From an uncultured Micrococcales bacterium (lineage in GTDB: Bacteria; Actinomycetota; Actinomycetes; Actinomycetales; Microbacteriaceae), in NCBI GenBank assembly GCA_903853515.1, contig CAINTU010000047.1, forward strand, positions 1-9,222: 9,222 bases of DNA, written 5' to 3'. Below the pieces are notes generated by a model. The model had not been told where the DNA came from. It was given only the letters and a program-made list of their open reading frames with translations, and ran no database searches. A program made the translations under genes and the position numbers. Below, one piece after another: positions 1-6,799 of this stretch; the stretch's first letter is position 1, and each line of letters begins with the position of its first letter.

Positions 1-882
1 ATCGCAGACATTCACTTTCAACCAAAATACGTTTTTCAGGCGATAGACGCTGGCTGCGGAGCAGTTCGCGTGAACCCAGGTAACATCAGGCAGTTTGATG
101 ACAAGGTCGGCGAGATTGCGGCCGCAGCTAAGGCTGCTGGCGTATCGATTCGAATCGGCGTAAACGCAGGTTCTTTAGACCCGCGCCTGTTGCAAAAATA
201 TGGCAAGCCAACTGCTGAGGCATTGGTTGAATCTGCTGTGTGGGAAGCCAGTTTGTTTGAAGAACATGACTTTCACGATTTCAAGATCTCGGTGAAACAC
301 AACGACCCGGTTGTGATGGTTAGGGCCTACCAACTTTTGGCAGAACGTGGCGACTGGCCTCTTCACCTTGGGGTTACCGAGGCAGGGCCAGCTTTTCAGG
401 GCACGATTAAGTCATCCGTGGCTTTTGGTGCCCTCTTGGCACAGGGCATTGGCGACACCATTCGCGTGTCGCTGTCTGCACCACCGATTGAAGAGATCAA
501 AGTTGGTTCAAAGATTCTTGAGTCGCTAAACCTGCGACCTCGCAAATTTGAAATCGTTTCATGCCCATCTTGCGGTCGCGCCCAGGTCGATGTTTATAAA
601 CTCGCCGAAGACGTCACCAGTGCGCTAGAACACATGACCGTGCCAATTCGAGTGGCCGTTATGGGTTGTGTCGTGAACGGCCCAGGCGAGGCACGCGAAG
701 CTGACCTAGGTGTTGCCTCGGGCAACGGCAAGGGCCAGATTTTTGTTAAAGGCGAAGTCATCAAGACTGTTCCTGAAAGCGAAATCGTTGCAACTCTGAT
801 TGAAGAAGCCAACCGAATCGCAGCCGAAATGGACCCAGCGCTAGTTGGCAGCCCACAGGTTGTCGTAGCCAAAAAGGACTAA
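1..882 (+). CDS. ispG: 4-hydroxy-3-methylbut-2-en-1-yl diphosphate synthase (flavodoxin/ferredoxin), 5' end outside window
   Basis: IspG (GcpE) is a cytosolic [4Fe-4S] enzyme of the non-mevalonate (MEP) isoprenoid pathway; it reductively converts MEcPP to HMBPP. The reading frame is open from base 1, so the gene is truncated on the left; the GTG at 70 is an internal Val, not a start. 293 codons are visible. Recognisable blocks are ADIHFQPK and VRVNPGNI near the left edge (TIM-barrel domain), and the C-terminal cluster domain. Its ligands are two Cys in SCPSCGR (codons at 562-564 and 571-573), a third Cys in MGCVVNGPGE (667-669) and the Glu seven residues later, matching the three Cys plus one Glu ligand set known for this family. 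The stop lies 3 nt before proS, so the two are probably co-transcribed. About 80-90 N-terminal residues are likely missing compared with full-length homologues. Identification is firm. Confidence 0.97.
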   Translation: MADIHFQPKYVFQAIDAGCGAVRVNPGNIRQFDDKVGEIAAAAKAAGVSIRIGVNAGSLDPRLLQKYGKPTAEALVESAVWEASLFEEHDFHDFKISVKHNDPVVMVRAYQLLAERGDWPLHLGVTEAGPAFQGTIKSSVAFGALLAQGIGDTIRVSLSAPPIEEIKVGSKILESLNLRPRKFEIVSCPSCGRAQVDVYKLAEDVTSALEHMTVPIRVAVMGCVVNGPGEAREADLGVASGNGKGQIFVKGEVIKTVPESEIVATLIEEANRIAAEMDPALVGSPQVVVAKKD

Positions 883-885
883 CCG

Positions 886-2649
886 ATGATCATCAAACTC
901 TCGCAACTTTTTTTGCGCACACTGCGCGAAGACCCAGCCGAAGCCGAAGTTGCAAGTCATAAATTGATGGTTCGCGCCGGTTACATTCGCCGTGCGGCGC
1001 CTGGCATTTATACCTGGTTGCCACTTGGCTTGGCTGTCAAAGCCCGTGTTGAACAAATCGTGCGTGAAGAGATGGCAGCAGCTGGTGCTCAAGAGGTGTT
1101 TTTTCCGGCGCTATTGCCTCGCGAACCATTTGAGACCACGGGCCGTTGGAACGAGTACGGCGATAACTTGTTTAGGTTGCAAGACCGCAAAAAAGCCGAC
1201 TATCTTTTGGCGCCTACACACGAAGAAATGTTCACGCTTTTAGTCAAAGACCTTTATTCGAGTTATAAAGATCTGCCTGTGACTCTTTATCAAATTCAAA
1301 ACAAATATCGCGATGAAGCCAGACCTCGTGCGGGACTCTTGCGTGGCCGCGAATTCGTAATGAAAGACGCTTATTCGTTCGATGTGTCACACGAAGGCCT
1401 CGTTGCGAGCTATCACGCGCAACGCGATGCCTACGAGCGCATATTCAATCGACTTGGTCTCGAATACGTCATCGTCAAGGCAGATGCCGGTGCGATGGGT
1501 GGCTCAGCAAGCGAAGAATTTTTGTCGCCGTCACCAATAGGTGAAGACACATTCGTTAGAAGTGCGGGTGGATACGCGGCCAACGTCGAAGCTGTGGCCA
1601 TCGCCCCGTTGCCGGCAGTATCGGCTGCCGATGTGCCTGCGGCTCAGGTGGTAGATACTCCGAACACCCCAACCATCGATTCGTTGGTCGAATTGGCCAA
1701 CGCCGAATACTCGCGCGAAGACGGCAAGCAATATTTTGCTAGCGACACTTTGAAAAACGTTGTACTCGCAGTTACCGATATCAAGGGCAAACGTTCACTC
1801 GTAGTCGTTGGTCTGCCGGGTGATCGCGAAGTCGAATTCAAGCGTGCCGAGATTGCTTTCGCTGGTTTCGAGGTTGAAGCCGCAAACGAAGAAGATTTTG
1901 CTAAGCACCCAGAACTAATCAAGGGTTACATTGGACCGGTAAAAGACGGCGTTCAGTTGCTAGGCGAGAAGGCCACAAGCGGTGTGCGCTATTTGCTTGA
2001 CCCAAGAGTGGCCGATGGCACCGCTTGGATTGCCGGAGCAAACGTTACGGGCAAGCACGTGTTCAACCTCGTCAAAGGTCGTGACTTTGTTGCCGATGGC
2101 ATAGCTGACATCGCCGAAATTCGAGCAGGCGACCCTGCCCCAGATGGCAGTGGGCCGCTAGAAATTGCTCGTGGCATCGAAATCGGGCACGTTTTTCAAC
2201 TCGGCAAAAAATATGCAGAAGCCCTCGAGCTAAAAGTGCTCGACGAGAACGGCAAATTAGTCACCGTAACCATGGGCTCATACGGCATCGGTGTTACCCG
2301 CATAATCGCAGTCTTGGCAGAAGCAAACAATGACGAAAAGGGTTTGATCTGGCCAGAGCAGGTTGCGCCAGCAGACATCCATGTTGTTGCAGCGGGCAAA
2401 GACGATGTCGTTTTCGAAACCGCCTTGAAGCTAGCTAAAGATCTGGAGGCAACAGGCAAGAGAGTGCTTCTTGACGATCGTCAAAAGGTTAGCCCTGGCG
2501 TCAAATTTAGCGATGCTGAGTTGTTGGGTGTGCCACAGATTGTCATCGTTGGCCGCTCTCTAGAAAACGGCGAAGTCGATATCTGGAACAGGCGCTCTGG
2601 CGATAGGCGAAGTGTGCCGCTAGAATCAGCGACATCAGAACTTAGCTAA
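886..2649 (+). CDS. proS: Prolyl-tRNA synthetase, bacterial type with editing insertion
   Basis: A class II aminoacyl-tRNA synthetase (587 aa) that joins proline to tRNA-Pro in the cytosol. The N-terminal catalytic core holds LAPTHEE (about 107-113), motif 2 with RDEARPRAGLLRGREF (about 142-157) and motif 3 MGSYGIGVTR (463-472). Between motifs 2 and 3 lies the YbaK-like editing insertion (about 235-405), which in this family removes mischarged Ala-tRNA-Pro; Lys290 in DTLKN sits where the family has its editing lysine (inferred by eye alignment). The anticodon-binding domain occupies about 495-585. The length fits the bacterial type, as opposed to the shorter editing-less archaeal/eukaryotic type. 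The ATG at 886 is supported by AAGGA at 874-878, inside the ispG 3' end, with 7 nt spacing. The gene follows ispG by 3 nt and precedes nusA by 45 nt. The ispG-proS neighbourhood is typical of Actinobacteria. Confidence 0.97.
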   Translation: MIIKLSQLFLRTLREDPAEAEVASHKLMVRAGYIRRAAPGIYTWLPLGLAVKARVEQIVREEMAAAGAQEVFFPALLPREPFETTGRWNEYGDNLFRLQDRKKADYLLAPTHEEMFTLLVKDLYSSYKDLPVTLYQIQNKYRDEARPRAGLLRGREFVMKDAYSFDVSHEGLVASYHAQRDAYERIFNRLGLEYVIVKADAGAMGGSASEEFLSPSPIGEDTFVRSAGGYAANVEAVAIAPLPAVSAADVPAAQVVDTPNTPTIDSLVELANAEYSREDGKQYFASDTLKNVVLAVTDIKGKRSLVVVGLPGDREVEFKRAEIAFAGFEVEAANEEDFAKHPELIKGYIGPVKDGVQLLGEKATSGVRYLLDPRVADGTAWIAGANVTGKHVFNLVKGRDFVADGIADIAEIRAGDPAPDGSGPLEIARGIEIGHVFQLGKKYAEALELKVLDENGKLVTVTMGSYGIGVTRIIAVLAEANNDEKGLIWPEQVAPADIHVVAAGKDDVVFETALKLAKDLEATGKRVLLDDRQKVSPGVKFSDAELLGVPQIVIVGRSLENGEVDIWNRRSGDRRSVPLESATSELS

Positions 2650-2670
2650 ACCTGCTTTTTCACCTATAAC
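2642..2670 (+). promoter_or_regulatory. Possible weak promoter before nusA
   Basis: TATAAC at 2665-2670 matches five of six bases of a sigma-70-type -10 box. The hexamer 17 nt upstream (TTAGCT, 2642-2647) is a poor -35 match. A start site near 2677 would give a short leader that still contains the nusA Shine-Dalgarno. It overlaps the proS stop region, so nusA could equally be read through from proS. Low confidence: one good -10-like hexamer in an A/T-rich gap is weak evidence. Confidence 0.22.
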
Positions 2671-2682
2671 TAACTAACTGCC

Positions 2683-2688
2683 AGGAGG
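2683..2688 (+). promoter_or_regulatory. Strong Shine-Dalgarno of nusA (AGGAGG)
   Basis: A perfect AGGAGG lies 6 nt before the ATG at 2695. It fixes the nusA start and is the strongest ribosome binding site in the window; infB, rbfA and truB have weaker ones. Confidence 0.85.
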
Positions 2689-2694
2689 CGTCTA

Positions 2695-3711
2695 ATGGAT
2701 ATCGATTTGGGCGCGTTAAGAACAGTTGAGCGCGAGCACAACATTCCTTTTGCAGAACTGGTTGAAATTGTCGAAGCAGCTATTTTGGCGGCATTTCACA
2801 AAAGCGTGGGCAGTCAAGACCCAGCTCGTGCAGTTTTAGACATCAAAACCGGCAAGTTCCAGATTTTTGTGCCAGACACGCAAGAGCGTGATGAAGCAGG
2901 CAAGTTGATTACCGAGTTGCCAGATGGCACAAAGGTTGCCGAGGTCGAAAACACTCCAGAAAACTTTGGCCGCATCGCTGCTGCCTCGGCCAAGACTGTG
3001 ATTGCACAGCGTATTCGTGGCATCAACGACGAAAATCAATTTGGCGACTTCAAAGCCCGCGAAGGCGAAATTGTTGCCGGCGAAATTCAGCAGGGCAATT
3101 CGGCATTCATGGTGATGGTCAAAATCGGAGAGGCCGAGGCCAAATTGCCTCCAGAAGAGCGCGTTGCGGGCGAAGACTATTCACACGGCAAGCGCATGCG
3201 TTTTTATGTGACCAAAGTTGAGCGCAACGCTCGTGGTGGCACGCACATCACCGTTTCTCGTTCGCACCCAAGCCTTGTTCGCAAGCTTTTTGCCCTCGAA
3301 GTGCCAGAGATCGCATCTGGTCAGGTTGAGATTGTTCAGATTGCCCGTGAAGCTGGTCACCGCAGCAAAATTGCCGTCACCACCAAAATTCCTGGCCTCA
3401 ACGCCAAAGGCTCATGTATCGGTGAACTTGGCCAGCGCGTTCGCGCGGTTTCGGCCGAGTTGAACGACGAAAAGATCGACATCGTCGACTATGACGAAGA
3501 CATCGCGAAGTTTGTGGCGGCTGCGCTTTCGCCAGCACGTGTCTCGGCCTCGTTTGTGATGAACGCAGCCGAGAAAAAGGTTCGCGTTTTGGTGCCTGAC
3601 TTTCAAATGTCACTCGCAATTGGCCGAGAGGGTCAAAATGCCCGGTTGGCAGCCAAATTGACCGGTGCAACCATCGACATCATGTCTGACGACATGGGCG
3701 AAGACGAATAG
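2695..3711 (+). CDS. nusA: Transcription termination/antitermination factor NusA (short actinobacterial form)
   Basis: NusA binds RNA polymerase and nascent RNA and modulates pausing, intrinsic and Rho-dependent termination, and rRNA antitermination. The 338 aa show an N-terminal RNAP-binding domain (about 1-110), an S1 domain (about 118-185), KH1 with GELG at 243-246, and KH2 with GREG at 310-313 inside SLAIGREGQNARLAAKLTG. The protein stops soon after KH2 with an acidic tail (DDMGEDE). The two C-terminal acidic repeats of the roughly 495-aa E. coli protein are absent, as is usual in Actinobacteria (about 330-350 aa). The KH1 loop reads NAKGSCIGELG, somewhat unlike the common DPVGACVG(P/M)(K/M)G form. 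The start is fixed by AGGAGG at 2683-2688. rimP, normally just upstream, is not present. Identification is firm. Confidence 0.96.
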   Translation: MDIDLGALRTVEREHNIPFAELVEIVEAAILAAFHKSVGSQDPARAVLDIKTGKFQIFVPDTQERDEAGKLITELPDGTKVAEVENTPENFGRIAAASAKTVIAQRIRGINDENQFGDFKAREGEIVAGEIQQGNSAFMVMVKIGEAEAKLPPEERVAGEDYSHGKRMRFYVTKVERNARGGTHITVSRSHPSLVRKLFALEVPEIASGQVEIVQIAREAGHRSKIAVTTKIPGLNAKGSCIGELGQRVRAVSAELNDEKIDIVDYDEDIAKFVAAALSPARVSASFVMNAAEKKVRVLVPDFQMSLAIGREGQNARLAAKLTGATIDIMSDDMGEDE

Positions 3712-3774
3712 ATCTCGCCACCTCAACATTGATAAGACATCAGCTCTGGCTTGATTGCAGGGGTTTGGGTTAGA

Positions 3775-4047
3775 ATGAATCCCGTTAGAACTTGCGTTGG
3801 CTGTGGTCAGCGCGGCAATCGTGCAGATTTACTGAGATTTATCAGCAACTCGGGGTTTCTCGAGCCAGATCAGTACAAGTCCGCTCAGGGCCGCGGTGCC
3901 TGGCTTCATCCATGGGCAAAGTGTTTTGACCAAGCTATTACCCGCAAAGCCTTTGGGCGAGCGCTAAAAGCGATTGTCGAAAACCGCCTAAACCCAAGTG
4001 ATCTAGACAAATTTATAGAACAGGCAGAAACGATGTTAGAGAACTAA
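3775..4047 (+). CDS. ylxR: YlxR/RnpM family RNA-binding protein
   Basis: A small basic protein of the YlxR (DUF448) family, encoded between nusA and infB in many Gram-positive bacteria. The Bacillus homologue has been described as an RNase P modulator (RnpM). With the ATG at 3775 the product is 90 aa: it begins MNPVRTCVGC and carries the family blocks DLLRF, GRGAWLHP, C near the middle and TRKAFGRAL. The frame is also open from a TTG at 3751 (98 aa), but the family normally begins only a few residues before RTCVGC and the TTG has no ribosome binding site. The ATG has a purine run (AGGGG, about 3759-3763) somewhat far upstream. CVGC is followed by Gly where Arg is usual. Two stops in frame close the gene (TAA TGA, 4045-4050). 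The family call is firm; the exact start less so. Confidence 0.9.
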   Translation: MNPVRTCVGCGQRGNRADLLRFISNSGFLEPDQYKSAQGRGAWLHPWAKCFDQAITRKAFGRALKAIVENRLNPSDLDKFIEQAETMLEN

Positions 4048-4069
4048 TGAGTACCTCGAAATGAGTACC
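4046..4069 (+). repeat. 10-nt direct repeat in the ylxR-infB junction
   Basis: AATGAGTACC occurs at 4046-4055 and again at 4060-4069, a perfect copy with 14-nt spacing. Each copy supplies an ATG that opens a tiny ORF. It probably arose by local duplication at the end of ylxR. Confidence 0.8.
4047..4064 (+). CDS. Possible 5-codon leader ORF (MSTSK)
   Basis: The ATG overlaps the ylxR stop as TAATG, and the TGA at 4062-4064 overlaps the ATG of the next mini-ORF as ATGA. The arrangement is directly visible; whether it is translated is inference. A weak AGAGAA lies a few bases upstream, but coupling to ylxR termination is the more likely entry route. Confidence 0.3.
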   Translation: MSTSK

Positions 4070-4081
4070 CAACAGCTTTAA
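4061..4081 (+). CDS. Possible 6-codon leader ORF (MSTQQL)
   Basis: It starts within the ATGA overlap with the preceding mini-ORF and ends at TAA 4079-4081, 7 nt before the hairpin that precedes the infB ribosome binding site. It has no Shine-Dalgarno of its own. Its first three codons repeat those of the upstream mini-ORF. Translation is not demonstrated by sequence alone. Confidence 0.28.
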   Translation: MSTQQL

Positions 4082-4088
4082 GCCTGCC

Positions 4089-4112
4089 CTGACTGGGGCT
4101 GGCCCCAGACAG
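4089..4112 (+). promoter_or_regulatory. Stem-loop just upstream of the infB ribosome binding site
   Basis: CTGGGG (4093-4098) pairs with CCCCAG (4103-4108) across the four-base loop CTGG. After an A-A mismatch, CTG (4089-4091) pairs with CAG (4110-4112). No T-tract follows, so it is not a standard intrinsic terminator. The infB Shine-Dalgarno begins one base later. An alternative pairing, GCCC (4086-4089) with GGGC (4096-4099), would exclude the main stem. A role in tuning infB translation is inference. Confidence 0.5.
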
Positions 4113-4117
4113 AAGGA
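4113..4117 (+). promoter_or_regulatory. Shine-Dalgarno of infB (AAGGA)
   Basis: AAGGA lies 6 nt before the GTG at 4124 and supports that codon as the infB start. It directly abuts the 3' arm of the stem-loop at 4089-4112. Confidence 0.75.
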
Positions 4118-4123
4118 ACACAA

Positions 4124-6778
4124 GTGGCGCTACCACGCGTATACGACATTGCAAAAGAACTTGGTATTGATGCCAAAGTTGCACTAGAAAAACTCAAAGA
4201 ATTAGGCGAATACGTCAAGAGCGGTTCGTCGACGATCGCACCTCCGGTCGCTAAAAAACTTCGCGAAGCTTTCCCTGACGCCAAGCCAGCCGAGGCCGCG
4301 CCTGAGAAACCTGCGGCTAAAAAAGCTGGCACCAAAGCTGCGAGCCCAAAATCAACCGCCGCCGAAGCAGAGCCTGCGCTTGAGGCACCAGCTGCCGCGC
4401 CAAAGCCAGGTGCAGTTGCACCTGATGCGCCGGCTGCGCCAACACCAGCAGCACCTGATGCGCCTGCCGCTTCAGCACCGGCAGCGCCAGTGACCATGCC
4501 TGGCAGCGCACCTGGCATTCCACGCCCAGGCAACAACCCTTTCTCTTCGAACCAGGGCATGGGTATTCCGCGCCCGATGGCTCGCCCAAGCACCAACGCA
4601 TTCACACCTGGCACACGTGCAGGTGGCCCAGGTCGCCCAGGTGGCGCTGGTGGCCCTGGTCGCCCAGCCGGAGCTTCTGGCCCTGGTCGCCCAGGTGGCC
4701 CTGGTCGCCCGGGTGGCGCACCAAGACCAGGCGGCGCACCACGACCTGCAGGCTTCGGCGCGCCGGGTGCCGGTGGTGCCCCAGGATTTGGCGCACCTAG
4801 ACCAGGCGGTGGCCCAGGTGGTCGCGGCCGTGGCGGCAACGCTGCTGGTGCATTCGGCAAGGGCGGCGCAAGAGGCGCCTCAAAGGCTCGAAAGTCGAAG
4901 CGCGCGAAACGCGAAGAGTTCGAACAGCGTTCAGCACCGAGCCTTGGCGGCGCCGTAGTTCCACGTGGCGACGGCAACACAGTATTGCGTCTTCGTCGCG
5001 GATCATCGATCCAAGACTTTGCCGACAAGATTGATGCCAATGCAGGTCAGTTGATCACTGTGTTGTTCCACCTGGGTCAAATGGCCACTGCAACTGCTTC
5101 GCTAGACGAAGAGACGATGCAGATTCTCGGCGTCGAGCTTGGTTACAAGATTCAGGTTGTCTCACCAGAAGACGAAGAGCGCGAACTTTTCGACAGCTTC
5201 GGTCTCGATATTTCAACCGAATTCGATGAAGACGACGAATCTGAACTCGAATTCCGCGGACCAGTTGTGACAGTTATGGGTCACGTTGATCACGGTAAGA
5301 CTCGTTTGCTCGACAAGATTCGAAACGCTAACGTTCAAGCTGGCGAAGCCGGCGGAATCACTCAGCACATCGGTGCGTACCAAGTGCATGCAATGCACGA
5401 GGGTGTCAACCGTGCCATCACGTTTATCGATACACCAGGTCACGAGGCATTTACCGCTATGCGTGCTCGTGGTGCGCAGGTTACCGACATTGCGATTTTG
5501 GTTGTTGCCGCCGATGACGGCGTCATGCCTCAGACTGTTGAAGCACTGAACCACGCTCAATCTGCAGGTGTGCCAATTGTTGTGGCCGTTAACAAGACCG
5601 ATAAAGAGGGCGCAAACCCTGCCAAGATTCGCCAGCAGCTAACCGAGTTCAACCTTGTCGCCGAAGAATACGGTGGCGATGTTATGTTCATCGATGTTTC
5701 TGCCTTGACCGGCAAGGGCATTCCAGAATTGCTCGATGCAGTGTTGCTAACTGCAGATGCGGCTCTTGATTTGCGCGCGAATCCTCACAAGGATGCCCGC
5801 GGCGTAGCCATTGAAGCGAACCTTGATAAGGGTCGCGGATCGGTTGCCACAGTATTGATTCAGTCGGGAACTCTGCGTGTCGGTGACTCAATCGTTGCTG
5901 GTGCTGCTCACGGCCGTGTTCGTGCGATGTTTGACGAGAACGGCGAGCCAGTTGAAGCTGCCGAGCCTAGCCGCCCGGTTCAGGTGCTTGGTTTGCAGTC
6001 AGTGCCTCGCGCCGGTGACACGTTTGTTGTTACCGAAGATGAGCGTCAAGCTCGCCAAATTGCCGAGAAGCGCGAAGCCGCAGACCGCAATGCGTTGCTT
6101 GCCAAGACTCGCAAGCGAGTCAGCCTCGAAGACTTCACCAAGGCACTCGAAGAGGGCAAGGTTGAATCACTTAACCTCGTCATCAAGGGTGACGTTTCTG
6201 GTGCCGTCGAAGCGATCGAAGATTCGTTGCTCAAGATCGAAGTTGACGATTCAGTGCAGTTGCGAATCATCCACCGTGGTGTTGGTGCAATCACCGAGAG
6301 CGACGTCAATCTGGCAACAGTCGACAACGCAATCATCATTGGTTTCAATGTTCGACCAGACAGCAAGGCCAAAGAACGTGCCGATCGCGAAGGTGTCGAC
6401 ATTCGTTTCTATTCGGTGATTTATGCGGCGCTTGAAGACATCGAGAACGCCCTCAAGGGCATGCTCAAGCCTGAATACGAAGAGGCTCAGCTGGGCACAG
6501 CAGAAGTTCGCGAAGTGTTCAAGTCTTCAAAGGTCGGCTCGATTGCCGGTTCGATTGTTCGATCTGGTTCAATCAAGCGCAACAGCTTGGCGCGTATCAG
6601 TCGTGACGGCAAGGTGCTCGCAGAGAACCTGAAAATCGAATCACTAAAGCGTTTCAAAGACGATGCCAATGAAGTGAAGACTGACTTCGAATGTGGTATC
6701 GGTCTCGGTGGTTTCAACGAGATCGAAATCGGCGACATCATCGAGACCTACGAAATGCGCGAAAAGCCTCGCGTCTAG
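4124..6778 (+). CDS. infB: Translation initiation factor IF-2
   Basis: IF2 is the GTPase that brings fMet-tRNA to the 30S subunit and promotes 50S joining. It starts at GTG with AAGGA 6 nt upstream; 884 aa. In order: an N-terminal IF2_N domain (about 5-52, VYDIAKELGIDAKVALEKL); an Ala/Pro-rich linker (about 55-130) with an 11-residue PDAPAA repeat; a Gly/Pro/Arg tract with four GPGRP units (168-196) ending in a basic KARKSKRAKR patch (254-263); a second IF2_N-like segment (about 293-345); and the GTPase domain with G1 GHVDHGKT (386-393), G3 DTPGHE (436-441), G4 NKTD (490-493) and G5 SAL (526-528). Domains II to IV follow, including the C-terminal fMet-tRNA-binding barrel ending FNEIEIGDIIETYEM. 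The disordered linker is typical of actinobacterial IF2. G4 has Thr where Ile or Val is common, which is tolerated in NKxD. Firm identification. Confidence 0.98.
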   Translation: MALPRVYDIAKELGIDAKVALEKLKELGEYVKSGSSTIAPPVAKKLREAFPDAKPAEAAPEKPAAKKAGTKAASPKSTAAEAEPALEAPAAAPKPGAVAPDAPAAPTPAAPDAPAASAPAAPVTMPGSAPGIPRPGNNPFSSNQGMGIPRPMARPSTNAFTPGTRAGGPGRPGGAGGPGRPAGASGPGRPGGPGRPGGAPRPGGAPRPAGFGAPGAGGAPGFGAPRPGGGPGGRGRGGNAAGAFGKGGARGASKARKSKRAKREEFEQRSAPSLGGAVVPRGDGNTVLRLRRGSSIQDFADKIDANAGQLITVLFHLGQMATATASLDEETMQILGVELGYKIQVVSPEDEERELFDSFGLDISTEFDEDDESELEFRGPVVTVMGHVDHGKTRLLDKIRNANVQAGEAGGITQHIGAYQVHAMHEGVNRAITFIDTPGHEAFTAMRARGAQVTDIAILVVAADDGVMPQTVEALNHAQSAGVPIVVAVNKTDKEGANPAKIRQQLTEFNLVAEEYGGDVMFIDVSALTGKGIPELLDAVLLTADAALDLRANPHKDARGVAIEANLDKGRGSVATVLIQSGTLRVGDSIVAGAAHGRVRAMFDENGEPVEAAEPSRPVQVLGLQSVPRAGDTFVVTEDERQARQIAEKREAADRNALLAKTRKRVSLEDFTKALEEGKVESLNLVIKGDVSGAVEAIEDSLLKIEVDDSVQLRIIHRGVGAITESDVNLATVDNAIIIGFNVRPDSKAKERADREGVDIRFYSVIYAALEDIENALKGMLKPEYEEAQLGTAEVREVFKSSKVGSIAGSIVRSGSIKRNSLARISRDGKVLAENLKIESLKRFKDDANEVKTDFECGIGLGGFNEIEIGDIIETYEMREKPRV
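4418..4464 (+). repeat. 33-nt periodic repeat in the infB Ala/Pro linker
   Basis: GCACCTGATGCGCC is repeated exactly at 4418-4431 and 4451-4464, 33 nt apart. It encodes successive 11-residue units starting PDAPAA (residues 100 and 111). It is in-frame expansion of a disordered linker, not a mobile element. Confidence 0.75.
4625..4747 (+). repeat. In-frame GPGRP-type repeat tract in infB
   Basis: Codons 168-208 of infB are a degenerate tandem repeat. GPGRP occurs at residues 168, 177, 186 and 192, followed by two RPGGAP-like units. At DNA level the core is GGCCC(A/T)GGTCGCCC. The very low codon diversity (GGT/GGC/CCA/CGC) also opens a long spurious antisense frame across the region. Confidence 0.85.
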
Positions 6779-6799
6779 TTTTAGCGAAAGAAGTTAGTC

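Noticed and set aside
70..882. GTG at 70 as the start of ispG
   Set aside because: The frame is open to base 1 and the upstream residues (ADIHFQPKYVFQAIDAG) are conserved IspG sequence, so the gene extends beyond the window.
3771..3776. TAGAAT, a good -10-like hexamer, just before the ylxR coding region
   Set aside because: It overlaps the ylxR ATG, so a transcript from it would start inside the gene, and no -35 lies at the right distance.
4625..4747. GGT/CGC/CCA-rich repeats as a CRISPR or mobile element
   Set aside because: The repeats are short, in frame, degenerate at third positions and within the IF2 coding sequence, with no spacers or terminal repeats.
4078..5040. Long antisense open frame (320 codons, Pro/Gly/Ala-rich) opposite infB
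   Set aside because: It is a by-product of the repetitive GGT/GGC/CCA codons of the IF2 linker; the protein is low-complexity and the + strand frame is a clear IF2.
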